This document shows, in pieces, positions 26,527 through 34,984 of a DNA stretch of 64,000 bases. Location: assembly GCA_024229115.1 (NCBI GenBank), contig JAAEST010000104.1:124001-188000 (forward strand), written 5' to 3'. A program made the position numbers and the translations under genes. How positions within the stretch are numbered: the first letter of the stretch is position 1; every line of letters starts with the position of its first letter. The DNA is from Oligoflexia bacterium (lineage in GTDB: Bacteria; Bdellovibrionota; Bacteriovoracia; Bacteriovoracales; Bacteriovoracaceae). The notes beneath the pieces were generated by a model, which was given only the letters and a program-made list of their open reading frames with translations, did no database searches and was not told the DNA's origin.

Positions 26527-27449
26527 TGAAATGGAAACGAGAAAAAAGACCAGTAAAGTTTTTATCTTTCGGTGGGGGCCAAGACTCTACCACGATCCTC
26601 TATAAGTTTATTCTTGATGAAAAGTTTAAATCGCAACTGCTTCCTAATCACGATCTCGTAGTAGTTATGGCCGATACAGGAGATGAATCACCTGAAACAT
26701 ATAGGCACGTTAGATATATTAAAGATCTATGCTTCAAAAAAGGAATTGAATTTTACTTTCTTGATAAGTCTATGGGCTATCATAGCGATGCCTGGCAAAG
26801 TTTAGATCATCAACTAGAGAGAAATGATACCATCATCATGCTTGGGACAAAGTCATGTACTGACAATTTAAAAATTAAGCCAATTTATCGCTTTATAAAC
26901 GACTATTTATATAAGAGATATCTATTTGAGCTTAAAAATCATAAGCATGGGCATAAGGCAATTGTTGAATACTCTAAGGTTTATGAAAAATTAGAAGTAT
27001 TTGTGGGTATTGCTCGTGGTGAAGAAAAGAGAGCTCTTAAGGCCACAAAACTTCTAAAAACAAGGCCAAAGTGGTTTAGAGAGTCTGTTCAGATCTCTTA
27101 TCCACTTCTTCAAATCGGGTTTTCAAGATCTGATTGCCAAGAATATATGAATAACTCTCCCTATGAGATATGCCCTCCATCAGCTTGCCAAAAGTGCCCT
27201 TATAAGAATAAGGCCGAGCTTGTATATCTCTACAAAACTAACCCTGAGATCTTTAATTATTGGGAAAAATTAGAGCAAAAAAAGCTCCTTAAAAATAGTG
27301 ATAAAGAAAAGAATCACGGAGTTTTTGGAACTAAGAAAACAATTAGGGAGGTCTTAGAAGTGGCACTTGAAAAATATGGTGACTGGCCTCTTGAAAAGTT
27401 AGAAGAGTATAACTTCTCTCATGGTCATTGCGTGAAAAATGCAATGTAA
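26526..27449 (+). CDS. PAPS reductase-like PP-loop protein
   Basis: The 308-aa product has an N-terminal PP-loop SFGGGQDSTT near residue 15 and 'VVMADTGDESPETYRHV' after it, as in the PAPS reductase/ATP pyrophosphatase family. A Cys in 'SCTDNLKIKPI' and the cluster CPPSACQKCPY (C-x5-C-x2-C) could bind an iron-sulphur centre, as in DndC-like and phage-encoded relatives. It therefore probably activates a substrate by adenylation for sulphur transfer rather than reducing PAPS in sulphate assimilation (inference). No other dnd genes are in the window. Confidence 0.75.
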   Translation: MKWKREKRPVKFLSFGGGQDSTTILYKFILDEKFKSQLLPNHDLVVVMADTGDESPETYRHVRYIKDLCFKKGIEFYFLDKSMGYHSDAWQSLDHQLERNDTIIMLGTKSCTDNLKIKPIYRFINDYLYKRYLFELKNHKHGHKAIVEYSKVYEKLEVFVGIARGEEKRALKATKLLKTRPKWFRESVQISYPLLQIGFSRSDCQEYMNNSPYEICPPSACQKCPYKNKAELVYLYKTNPEIFNYWEKLEQKKLLKNSDKEKNHGVFGTKKTIREVLEVALEKYGDWPLEKLEEYNFSHGHCVKNAM

Positions 27450-27454
27450 AAACT

Positions 27455-27464
27455 CGATTGAGTA
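27455..27464 (+). promoter_or_regulatory. CGATTGAG-type start element, copy 7
   Basis: CTCGATTGAGTAGATAATTAG, 39 bases before the TTG start at 27504. This is the longest gap of all copies. Confidence 0.65.
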
Positions 27465-27503
27465 GATAATTAGTATTTAAACAATATAAACAAGGATAGC
27501 CAC

Positions 27504-27821
27504 TTGTATACAGTTAAATGCATATATAGAGAAGAGCGTTTCGATGACAGTCATTATATCTACACTGTAGAATGTGAGGATGAGTCAATCACATTAAAGC
27601 TTCCTAACTTAGAAAATATCATAGAAAAAATTCTAAACAAGTTTGCTAGTGAACATTCTGAATACATAACAAACGATGAATTAATTTCAGAACTAAAGGA
27701 ATATATTGAGAGCCATGGAAGCAAGCCCTTTGACGACAAAACAACTATTCAGGTTAAAGAGTCTCTTGGATATGTTACATACGAATATTCCCTTCAAGTT
27801 TCGATAACAGGACTAAAATGA
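27504..27821 (+). CDS. Unknown protein (105 aa)
   Basis: It has a TTG start with AAGGA upstream. The product has a strand-rich N-terminus, a helical middle (IEKILNKFASEHSEYI) and a C-terminal beta part ending in SLQVSITGLK. No known domain. It overlaps the next gene by four bases and begins a run of small cytoplasmic proteins. Confidence 0.55.
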   Translation: MYTVKCIYREERFDDSHYIYTVECEDESITLKLPNLENIIEKILNKFASEHSEYITNDELISELKEYIESHGSKPFDDKTTIQVKESLGYVTYEYSLQVSITGLK

Positions 27822-28123
27822 AAATTAAAAAAATACTTTTTTCATTTACAACTTACCAAAATAACAATGCTAAGGCCTTGGTTGGGCATATTGATTATGA
27901 TGGATCAAGTTTCGGGTACGAAGATGTCGTTTTAAGTCTCAATTTTGGACAATCACCTTCGGAGAATTGTTTTTGGATTAAACACTACTCTGGCCATGAA
28001 CATATTTATGAATACCTCGTAAGTGAAGGCTTCCTTGTCCCAACAGGGAGACTTTATAAAAGTGGGTTTGTTAATGTTCCTGAGGCCATGATAACTGACA
28101 AATTAAGGAGCTCACTCTTATGA
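27818..28123 (+). CDS. Unknown protein (101 aa)
   Basis: Start ATGA overlap with the gene before and again with the gene after. The sequence has 'FWIKHYSGHEHIYEYLVSEGFLVPTG', an alpha/beta pattern, and no known domain. Tight coupling suggests the three proteins are needed together. Confidence 0.55.
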   Translation: MKIKKILFSFTTYQNNNAKALVGHIDYDGSSFGYEDVVLSLNFGQSPSENCFWIKHYSGHEHIYEYLVSEGFLVPTGRLYKSGFVNVPEAMITDKLRSSLL

Positions 28124-28665
28124 AGTATTATCAACAAAATGATCTCAAAGATATGCCAAGTTTTGTCGTTTATTTTCGTAAAGAAAATCTTATCGAGCAA
28201 CACCCAGGAGTAGGCTATAAAGAATATAGAGATAGCGAAATTGAAGCTCCTAGAATTATTGATCTTACCCCTGATCTGTTTGTTAAAAATAAAGAAATTT
28301 TAAAGTTTTGCTTAAAGCTTTTAACCAATCAAAAAAAAGATGAGCTTGTATCTTTTTTAGATATCAATAAGATTGAGCCAGATAACTTCTATGAACAACT
28401 GTGCCTTTTCATTAAAAGAACAAAAAGTACCATTTCATGGAAAGGTATTATTTTTGATGATTTTGTCGTTAATAGAGATATTTCAAATGACAAATGGGAC
28501 GGTGGCTTTATCTGGTCTCAAATTTGTGAAAAATGTTGCGAGTCAAAGAAAATAGACGATTCTCGCATAGATGACAGTGGAAATGGAATCTGTGGAGTAG
28601 AGCATTGTCAAAATGAAGCTCAACACTATATCGACTTTAATATTGAGGATCTAAATTTTTCTTAA
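28120..28665 (+). CDS. Unknown protein with C-terminal zinc finger
   Basis: The 181-aa product ends in a zinc-finger-like element: CEKCCESKK, then CGVEHCQNEAQHYIDF. This CxxC ... CxxxxC ... H layout resembles small treble-clef-like fingers of phage proteins. The first 130 residues have no recognised fold. It is probably a nucleic-acid-associated protein (inference). Confidence 0.6.
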   Translation: MKYYQQNDLKDMPSFVVYFRKENLIEQHPGVGYKEYRDSEIEAPRIIDLTPDLFVKNKEILKFCLKLLTNQKKDELVSFLDINKIEPDNFYEQLCLFIKRTKSTISWKGIIFDDFVVNRDISNDKWDGGFIWSQICEKCCESKKIDDSRIDDSGNGICGVEHCQNEAQHYIDFNIEDLNFS

Positions 28666-28676
28666 AGGAGACTTTT

Positions 28677-28892
28677 ATGAATGGTCTATTAATTAATTCA
28701 ATTTGCACGGGTAAAGAGGGTGAATATAGTGTCTGTAAATTTAGTGGTCAACTTAAAGGACAGGTTATTACCAAAGTACTCCTAAAAAAAGATATTGATC
28801 AGAACAGAGAGTTTATGGCCCAAATTGGTGAATATAAAATTGAAGAAGGTATTTTAATAAGTGAAGACATTGTTAAGCTACGCTATAATTAA
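28677..28892 (+). CDS. Small unknown protein
   Basis: The 71-aa, predominantly beta product starts after AAAGGAGAC. No motif or membrane segment. Part of the same dense operon. Confidence 0.5.
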   Translation: MNGLLINSICTGKEGEYSVCKFSGQLKGQVITKVLLKKDIDQNREFMAQIGEYKIEEGILISEDIVKLRYN

Positions 28893-28913
28893 GATATATT
28901 TCAAGGATCTTAA

Positions 28914-29420
28914 ATGAAAACCAAAGAAGATATAGTTAAATTACTCTCCCTTATGTTGGATCTTCAGTTAAAAAGAGTTAAGTCTTCTCAGCAAAGCTCA
29001 AGCTTTAGAGAAAGCGATACTGCACAAAGGGTCAAAGAGGATCGACATATTAGGAAAATCTTTCGTGAGTTAGGGCTTCCTCCCGATACACTACTCAAAG
29101 AACTTAAAGAACTAGCGAAGATTTGCGTTGAAAGCGAGAGTGGGCAGGAGGTAATTTCTCAGGAAAACTACATTAAAAACCTTCTTAGAGGTAAATTTGA
29201 GATAATCAAATATCTACCTATAGTTGAAGTGCAAGGCAAAGTAACGAATGGACTTTTAAAAATTAAGTCTCTGGCCACCAAAAGAACCTATGAGTCCGTC
29301 TATGTTCAAACTGAAAAAATAAATGGATGGATGTGTGGGGAAATTACAACTAAAAAAAGCTTCCAACTTTTTGATCTTATTGATCAAATCATGAATAATG
29401 ATTTTAAGAATGAGAAATAA
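28914..29420 (+). CDS. Unknown protein upstream of recombinase
   Basis: The 168-aa product is basic, with an N-terminal helical region and a beta segment near 'VQGKVTNGLLKIKSLATKRTY'. No known domain. It ends one base into the recombinase gene (TAATG), so it could be an accessory factor such as a directionality factor (inference from position only). Confidence 0.55.
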   Translation: MKTKEDIVKLLSLMLDLQLKRVKSSQQSSSFRESDTAQRVKEDRHIRKIFRELGLPPDTLLKELKELAKICVESESGQEVISQENYIKNLLRGKFEIIKYLPIVEVQGKVTNGLLKIKSLATKRTYESVYVQTEKINGWMCGEITTKKSFQLFDLIDQIMNNDFKNEK

Positions 29421-30352
29421 TGAAGAGCATTAAGGATAATTATAAAACATATTTTTTTATGAGTAGGAGAATCAACTCAAGTAAGAGAAGTACTCTCTAT
29501 CCTGTCCTTCATTATGACAAATTTGATGACTTCTTTACACAATTAAAAAAAGACAAGGCCATAAACAACGAAACAAAGGTCCTTATCGCTCTTGCTCTTT
29601 CGGGAGGAATGCGAGTCTCTGAAGCCCTCAACCTAAAAAAAGAGGATTTCTCAATTCTTGAAGGAAAAATGATTGGTAAAGTTAAGGTCCTTAAAAAGGA
29701 TCTCAAAATCACTTATAAAGAAATCCTTACAGAGAGGCTAACATATGGGGTTAGCAGTCCCAATAAAGATATTGCACTTGATAGGTACTCTCTAGCACTT
29801 GAAAGATGGTTTAAGGCCTTAAATACTTCTATTGATAGGGAAGAAATTGTTAAGAAGTTAGATAACGAATACGCAAGAATTTTAATCAATAAATCCAGCA
29901 AAAAAATAACTATCGATTCAATCGTTAAGTCTGAGTTTAAAACAAAGTTTAATGAGCTTTTTAATCTCTTTAAGGCCTCTTATCCTAATGAAGCAAAAGA
30001 TATACAGTACCTTCATAAGACTTATGCAAAAATGAAGAAAAAGGATAAATATAATTCAAATGAGAGGCTATTTATTCCTCATCCTAAGGCCCTTGAAATT
30101 ATATCAAGTTATCTCAAAGGATTACGCTACAAAGAAAAGCTTTTTAAATTTGATCGTTTTAAGGCCCGTAGATCTCTTGAGAGGTTCATCGGGACATCTT
30201 CTATGCACGCTTTTAGGCACTCCTTTATATCTTATCTATTGTTTAAAAAGAATTGGAGCGAAGAGAGAGTGGCCGAATTTGTAAATATGAGCACTGAAAC
30301 AGTAAAGGTTTATTCTCATTTAGATAACAAAGAAGTTTTAAAAGTCTGGTAA
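29420..30352 (+). CDS. Tyrosine recombinase/integrase
   Basis: The 310-aa product is an XerC/D-like phage integrase. The catalytic Arg I is in SGGMRVSEAL (about residue 71), the HxxR box in HAFRHSFISYL (about 269), and the nucleophile Tyr in VKVYSHL (about 302). The usual second His, nine residues before the Tyr (LGH in most relatives), is Asn here (FVN). The N-terminal SAM-like domain is short. It may resolve element multimers or integrate it; no att site was identified. Confidence 0.8.
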   Translation: MKSIKDNYKTYFFMSRRINSSKRSTLYPVLHYDKFDDFFTQLKKDKAINNETKVLIALALSGGMRVSEALNLKKEDFSILEGKMIGKVKVLKKDLKITYKEILTERLTYGVSSPNKDIALDRYSLALERWFKALNTSIDREEIVKKLDNEYARILINKSSKKITIDSIVKSEFKTKFNELFNLFKASYPNEAKDIQYLHKTYAKMKKKDKYNSNERLFIPHPKALEIISSYLKGLRYKEKLFKFDRFKARRSLERFIGTSSMHAFRHSFISYLLFKKNWSEERVAEFVNMSTETVKVYSHLDNKEVLKVW

Positions 30353-30381
30353 AAAATCCATTTACCTCTTAGGAGGAAATC

Positions 30382-30741
30382 ATGAACATACTTATACTAT
30401 TAGCACTAAATCCGATCACTCTTTTAATGATTCGTGCCATCTTTTTTATAAGCAAGGTTAGAGGGAGTGCTCTAAATCGAACAAATTCAAAAAACTATCT
30501 ATTTTCCACAAGTACAGGTTTTATCATTTTGGTTTTTGCGACACTTTTGGAATACCCAATTTTAATAGACAATATTCCTAAGAAAGAGATTGTTTTGAAT
30601 CTTGATTTTGCCATCACCTGTGCGAGGGTAATAGTTGTTAATCTTATTCTATCTTTATTTTCATTTCTAAGTTGGAACATTTTTAACAGCGAAGAGGCCT
30701 TAAGTGGTGCTCAAAAAAGTGGTCTTCACCCCAGAATTTAG
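30382..30741 (+). pseudogene. Membrane protein gene cut off by the IS3 element
   Basis: The visible 119 codons encode about three hydrophobic segments, with GGAGG before the ATG. The last seven or so codons and the stop lie inside the left end of the IS3 element (from about 30720), so the original C-terminus is lost or replaced. No continuation was found after the element. Function unknown; the product may still be made. Confidence 0.55.
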
Positions 30742-30783
30742 TCCATAAAATATGATACAATTTCTTCAAATTTTGGAGGAATT

Positions 30784-31062
30784 ATGCCAAGAGTTAAGCA
30801 TTCAATGGAGCAAATTATTGCCAAACTTAGAAAGTCTGAAATCATGCTCGCTGAAGGAGCAAACCTAGAAGATGTCATTAAATCTTTAGGTGTCACAAGA
30901 CACACTTATTATCGCTGGAAAAAAGAATACGGTGGTCTTCAAATGGATAAGGCCAAAAAATTAAAAGAACTTGAGAAAGAAAACGATCGCTTAAAAAGAT
31001 TAGTTGCCGATCTAAGTTTAGACAACGCGATCTTAAAGGAAGTGAATAAGGGAAACTTCTAA
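30784..31062 (+). CDS. IS3 transposase OrfA (HTH subunit)
   Basis: The 92-aa product has a helix-turn-helix (VIKSLGVTRHTYYRWKKEYG) and a C-terminal leucine-zipper region ending 'DLSLDNAILKEV', typical of IS407/IS2-type OrfA. TTTTGGAGG precedes the ATG. Normally a -1 ribosomal slip in the last codons yields the OrfAB transposase. Confidence 0.85.
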   Translation: MPRVKHSMEQIIAKLRKSEIMLAEGANLEDVIKSLGVTRHTYYRWKKEYGGLQMDKAKKLKELEKENDRLKRLVADLSLDNAILKEVNKGNF

Positions 31063-31925
31063 GTGCTGATCGTAAAAGAAAAGCGCTTCAGCACGTTTTG
31101 AAAAATTTCAAAGTCTCTGAAAGAAGGGCATGTAAAGTGATTGATCTTAATCGCTCAACTCTAAGATATAAGAAAAGAGTTAAGCATGATGAAGAAATGA
31201 TAAGGGATAAGATCGTCAAGTATGCCTCTGAATATGGACGCTATGGTTATAGAAGAATTACTGCACTTATTAGAAGAGAAGGAATTATAATCAATCATAA
31301 GCGAGTGCAAAGAATCTGGAGAGAAGAAGGCCTAAAAGTACCTGTAAAACAGCCTAAGAGAAAGAGACTATGGTTGAATGACGGATCATGTATCAGGCAT
31401 CGGCCAATGTATAAGAATCACGTTTGGTCTTATGATTTTGTTATGGATCGAACTGAAGATGGTCGAACTTTTAAGATGCTAAATATTATTGATGAGTACT
31501 CAAGAGAATGTTTATCAATAGAAATAAAACGAAAGCTCAACTCTTTTAATGTTCTAGAGACACTAGCAAAGTGTTTTATGATTTATGGTCCACCAGCTTT
31601 TATTCGCTCATATAACGGGCCTGAATTTATAGCAGAAAAGCTTAGAGATTGGTTGAGAGATTTAAAAGTTAAGACCTTATATATTGAACCAGGAAGTCCT
31701 TGGGAAAATGGTTACGTTGAGTCTTTTAATGCTCGTCTTAGAGATGAGCTTTTGAACGGAGAAATATTTTATACATTACATGAAGCTAAGGTTATAATAG
31801 AAAAGTGGCGAAGAGAGTACAACACTGTCAGACCACATAGTTCTTTGGGATATCGAGCACCTAACCCAGTGACAATATTACCAAAGTACGAGGTTGATAA
31901 ACACTTAGGAATTGTATCTAACTGA
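31050..31925 (+). CDS. IS3 transposase OrfB with damaged DDE triad
   Basis: The -1 frame is open from 31050, overlaps the end of OrfA and reads GKLLSADRKRKALQH before the usual 'FKVSERRAC', so a programmed frameshift is likely; ATG-type starts are absent nearby. The rve domain has the first Asp in WSYDFVMD and the Glu in NGYVESFNARLRDE. The second Asp, normally in RSDNGPEF, is Tyr (RSYNGPEF near 31610, TAT for GAT). Transposition activity should be lost. Confidence 0.85.
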   Translation, partial: GKLLSADRKRKALQHVLKNFKVSERRACKVIDLNRSTLRYKKRVKHDEEMIRDKIVKYASEYGRYGYRRITALIRREGIIINHKRVQRIWREEGLKVPVKQPKRKRLWLNDGSCIRHRPMYKNHVWSYDFVMDRTEDGRTFKMLNIIDEYSRECLSIEIKRKLNSFNVLETLAKCFMIYGPPAFIRSYNGPEFIAEKLRDWLRDLKVKTLYIEPGSPWENGYVESFNARLRDELLNGEIFYTLHEAKVIIEKWRREYNTVRPHSSLGYRAPNPVTILPKYEVDKHLGIVSN

Positions 31926-32019
31926 GTGGACTAAAGGTTGGGGCTTGGCCAGGACTGATTTAGGATCGAGAAAACAATGAAGTATTCAAAGAGTGAAAAT
32001 AGTGTCAATAGGAGTTAAC

Positions 32020-32571
32020 ATGAAATTATTAATTTATACAATATGTTTATTTATAACAATTAATACTAGTGCTCAAGTTGCATTTAGTGAATTAGAAATA
32101 GGCATGTCTTTAAAAAAATCAGAAAAAATACTTAAAAGGCTGAATAATGGTAAACTTCCTGAACCATACGAAGACCCTTACGATATGAAGGGTTATCCAA
32201 CCAACTTTAACTATAAGTGTAATCGATGTGTAAAACTATTAGGTGTCCCTAGAGACGTAAGAGTGGACTATAAAAATAAGAAAATAGTTTCGATTGCCGT
32301 CACTCTAGAGAATATAGAAAAAGACGAGTTTAAAAAAATTGATAAAATGCTTAATGACAAATATGGCAATGCTAAGGACTATTCGAAAGAGGATCAGATA
32401 CTCTTTAGAAAAAAGAAGATTAGTGAGGTTGTAAAATTTCATTCTAAAAATGTTGCAACTATGATGATGCATCCTAAAAACAAGAGTAAAAAACCTGTGA
32501 TGTTAATTTTATATAGTACAGATATGAAGATTCCAAAAAGCAATGATAAGAAAGCACAGGATATATTGTAA
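32020..32571 (+). CDS. Periplasmic protein, distant 'FGMSY' family member 3
   Basis: The ATG at 32020 has AGGAG before it and gives a signal peptide (MKLLIYTICLFITINTSA). An upstream GTG at 31993 would put charges before it. The 183-aa mature protein starts 'AFSELEIGMSLKKSEKIL', resembling the paired genes at 21457 and 22048. There is a CNRCVK pair. Function unknown. Confidence 0.6.
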   Translation: MKLLIYTICLFITINTSAQVAFSELEIGMSLKKSEKILKRLNNGKLPEPYEDPYDMKGYPTNFNYKCNRCVKLLGVPRDVRVDYKNKKIVSIAVTLENIEKDEFKKIDKMLNDKYGNAKDYSKEDQILFRKKKISEVVKFHSKNVATMMMHPKNKSKKPVMLILYSTDMKIPKSNDKKAQDIL

Positions 32572-32598
32572 AAGTTAATCTTCATAAAGAGGCAGCTT

Positions 32599-33375
32599 AT
32601 GAGATTCAGTTTTTTAGTTATAATAACAATATTATGTTCATGTTCTGCCTTAAAGAACAAAAAGACAATGACTTACTATTCTATGAGCGAAGGTTTGAGG
32701 ATTAGAGAAAAGCCTTCTAAAAATTCCTATATTCTAGGAAATTTATCATATAACGAGCCTGTTACAGTTCTCGTTGGAAAGGGGAGTAATGGCTTTTTAA
32801 AATCTGCTGACGGGGGATATATCTGGGGAAACCTCCTTAGTGAAACTAAAGGATATATTAAAAGTAAAAATGATATTCAGTTTAACTCAGGATGGTACGA
32901 AATAATTAACAAAAAAGTTAATGTATATAATTCCCCATCTACGTCTTCCGATATTAGATATAAATTAAAGAAAGGGGATCTGATAGATGCCGTTAGGCTT
33001 GATAAAACTTCCGAATACGCAGAAATTACAAGTTCTTATAATGCTCAGAATAATCAATGGATAAAATTTTCAGATCTAGGAAAACTTTTAAAAAAGAAGA
33101 ACTATTCTAAGAATAAATCTGTAAAAACAAATGGCACGCAATATTCAACTCATAGTGAAACAAGGACGATTCCCGCAAGTTTCCATGACTGCATCGACAA
33201 GGTAAACAAAACCATTGATACGCTAAGAAGAAAAGATCCTAGTTTAAGAATAAAAAGACTTGTAACAGTTGGCGATATGAGGATGTATAAAATCTGGGCC
33301 AGTGATGCGACAGTGCTCTTAACTTGCTCTAGACCAGATAGGAAACTCACAATAGTTACAACTAAAAATCAGTAA
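32599..33375 (+). CDS. Lipoprotein with SH3-like repeats
   Basis: The 258-aa product begins MRFSFLVIITILCSCS, with a lipobox. Two bacterial SH3-like segments follow: 'YSMSEGLRIREKPSKNSYIL' (about 27-90) and 'KKVNVYNSPSTSSDIRYKLK' (about 110-160). Such domains bind cell wall peptides or proteins. The C-terminal 60 residues have two Cys and no known fold. Probably periplasmic, anchored. Confidence 0.7.
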   Translation: MRFSFLVIITILCSCSALKNKKTMTYYSMSEGLRIREKPSKNSYILGNLSYNEPVTVLVGKGSNGFLKSADGGYIWGNLLSETKGYIKSKNDIQFNSGWYEIINKKVNVYNSPSTSSDIRYKLKKGDLIDAVRLDKTSEYAEITSSYNAQNNQWIKFSDLGKLLKKKNYSKNKSVKTNGTQYSTHSETRTIPASFHDCIDKVNKTIDTLRRKDPSLRIKRLVTVGDMRMYKIWASDATVLLTCSRPDRKLTIVTTKNQ

Positions 33376-33651
33376 CCTCACTCACCTGAGTGTACCCCAC
33401 ATAACCATACTTATCGGGGGTAAGTTATTGTAATTCGTTTTTACTCATTAAAAGTGTTACTCAAATGAGTACTCTATCAAGGTGTTGACTCAACTTGTAA
33501 TGGAGTTACTTTTGTTATCACCTTATCTACTTGTATTTGTTGTAAGATTTTCTAGTTCGCACTATTTACAAATATTACCCAAAAATTTTAGTTTCTCTCC
33601 ATTTCATCAAGTGAATGACTCAAAAAGATGTTACCCAAATGGAGAAAACTC
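33376..33651. other. Noncoding flank of the second transposase
   Basis: This AT-rich stretch has no gene. It contains related phrases TGTTACTCAAATGAGTA (33452-33468) and TGTTACCCAAATGGAG (33629-33644) and several ACTCAA/TTGAGT half-sites. They may include the left end of the insertion element, but I could not define terminal repeats. Confidence 0.4.
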
Positions 33652-34857
33652 ATGGATTTAAAGTTTAAAACTCAGTACTTAAACCAAATTAGAAATAGAT
33701 ATTTCAAATCTGATAAGAAGGAAAAATCTAAAATCCTAGATGAACTTTGCGAAGTGGCTGGTTACCATAGGAAGTATGCAATTAAGGTCTTATCCACGGG
33801 CCATATAACTGGCCCCAAGGCCTCTGGACGAACAAAGGTATACTCTGACCTTAGTATCTTTCATTTAAAGCGATTATGGCATCTCATGGGGCGAATGTGC
33901 TCAAAGAAGATGGTTGCTGCATTTCCTGTATGGTTAGATTTCTATGAAGCTGATGGATTTGGGCCATTTGTGAAGGTAGAACTCTTATCAATGAGTCATG
34001 CAACAATTGATCGTTACTTGAAAAAGTATAAGACCCAGTTTGCCAGAAGGAAAAGAGCTGGAACTATTCGAGGATCAAAGAAGTTTCAAAACATAATACC
34101 TCTTAAGGTTTTTGAGCAAAAGAATAATATGCCTGGTTTTATTGAGGCTGATACTGTGGCCCATTGTGGGACTTCACTATCTGGAAAGTTTGCATGGTCG
34201 CTAACAGTTACTGATGTTTTTAGTGGCTGGACTAGTAATAGAGCTTTTCTTGGAAAAAATGCTGATAATACCTTAAGTGCAGTCATATCAATTAATAATA
34301 CCCTTCCCTATACTGTTAAATCGTACAACGTCGATAATGGTACAGAATTTTTAAATAAGTATTTTACTGAATATTTTGAATCTCAAGAAAACGTTACTTT
34401 AACGAGATCGAGGGCGTATAGAAAGAATGATAATTGCCACGTAGAGCAGAAAAACTTCACTTATGTGAGAGAGCATTTTGGTTATGAGAGAATTGAAGCT
34501 CAAGAGCTTGTAGATCGTATGAACGATATCTACATAAACTATTTATGCCCTCTTTTAAACTTCTTTACACCTCAACTTAAGCTTTTAGAGAAAGTTAGAA
34601 CCGGAAGTCGCTATAAGAGAAAATATGACAAGGCTCAAACACCTTACTATAGACTTATGAACTCGGGTGCTTTAACACTCAAGCAAAGGAAAGACCTTGA
34701 AAAAATCTATGAGAGCTTAAATCCTATAGCTCTTAAAAAGCAGTTAAGTCAGAAGATTAAGGAGTTTAATAAGTTATTAACTCAATATAAAGATGAAAAA
34801 AGGAATGACATCTATCTTCAAATCCATGAAAAATATGAAAGTAAAAGTGCCAGTTAG
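33652..34857 (+). CDS. Integrase-type (rve) transposase of a second insertion element
   Basis: The ATG at 33652 has ATGGAG before it. The 401-aa product has an N-terminal HTH-like region (LDELCEVAGYHRKYAIKVLS) and a DDE core: EADTVAHCG, then YNVDNGTEF, then NCHVEQKNF. All three acidic residues are present, so it may be active. It resembles ISNCY or IS481-like single-ORF transposases; exact family not assigned. No CGATTGAG element precedes it, unlike native operons. Confidence 0.75.
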   Translation: MDLKFKTQYLNQIRNRYFKSDKKEKSKILDELCEVAGYHRKYAIKVLSTGHITGPKASGRTKVYSDLSIFHLKRLWHLMGRMCSKKMVAAFPVWLDFYEADGFGPFVKVELLSMSHATIDRYLKKYKTQFARRKRAGTIRGSKKFQNIIPLKVFEQKNNMPGFIEADTVAHCGTSLSGKFAWSLTVTDVFSGWTSNRAFLGKNADNTLSAVISINNTLPYTVKSYNVDNGTEFLNKYFTEYFESQENVTLTRSRAYRKNDNCHVEQKNFTYVREHFGYERIEAQELVDRMNDIYINYLCPLLNFFTPQLKLLEKVRTGSRYKRKYDKAQTPYYRLMNSGALTLKQRKDLEKIYESLNPIALKKQLSQKIKEFNKLLTQYKDEKRNDIYLQIHEKYESKSAS

Positions 34858-34870
34858 AACTACTCAATGT

Positions 34871-34893
34871 AAATCTTTGTTCAGTAAAGATTT
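34871..34893 (+). terminator. AT-rich hairpin after the transposase
   Basis: AAATCTTT and AAAGATTT form an 8-bp stem with a 7-base loop just after the transposase stop. There is no U-run, so it is a weak terminator candidate or part of the element end. Confidence 0.35.
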
Positions 34894-34923
34894 GTAATTA
34901 GAGTTGTATTTTAAAAGTAAAAA

Positions 34924-34943
34924 GCCTAGAGCGAATTCTAGGC
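34924..34943 (-). terminator. Terminator of the NUDIX gene
   Basis: GCCTAGA and TCTAGGC form a 7-bp stem with a 6-base loop. On the minus strand it is followed by TTTTTACTTTT, 40 bases after the NUDIX stop. Confidence 0.75.
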
Positions 34944-34984
34944 CATTATTTGCGAGGTTTTTAACCCGTATTTAATCTCAAAGA

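Larger units (their letters stand above)
30720..31951 (+). mobile_element. IS3-family insertion sequence, probably inactive
   Basis: It carries two overlapping transposase frames flanked by imperfect inverted repeats: CCCCAGAATTTAGTCCA at 30729-30745 and the reverse complement of CCCCAACCTTTAGTCCA at 31927-31943 (14 of 17 match). The outer ends look like TGG...CCA. The length of about 1.23 kb fits IS3. No clear target duplication was seen, so the insertion may be old. The transposase lacks one catalytic Asp. Confidence 0.8.

Noticed and set aside
27504-27520. TTGTATACAGTT at the start of the gene at 27504 as a further SOS-like site
   Set aside because: Only the GTATAC centre matches. It is inside the coding start and lacks the ATAGTG arm and a -35 box.
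33376-34920. Terminal inverted repeats of the second insertion element
   Set aside because: Several ACTCAA/TTGAGT half-sites exist but no convincing pair at both ends, so the element borders are left undefined.
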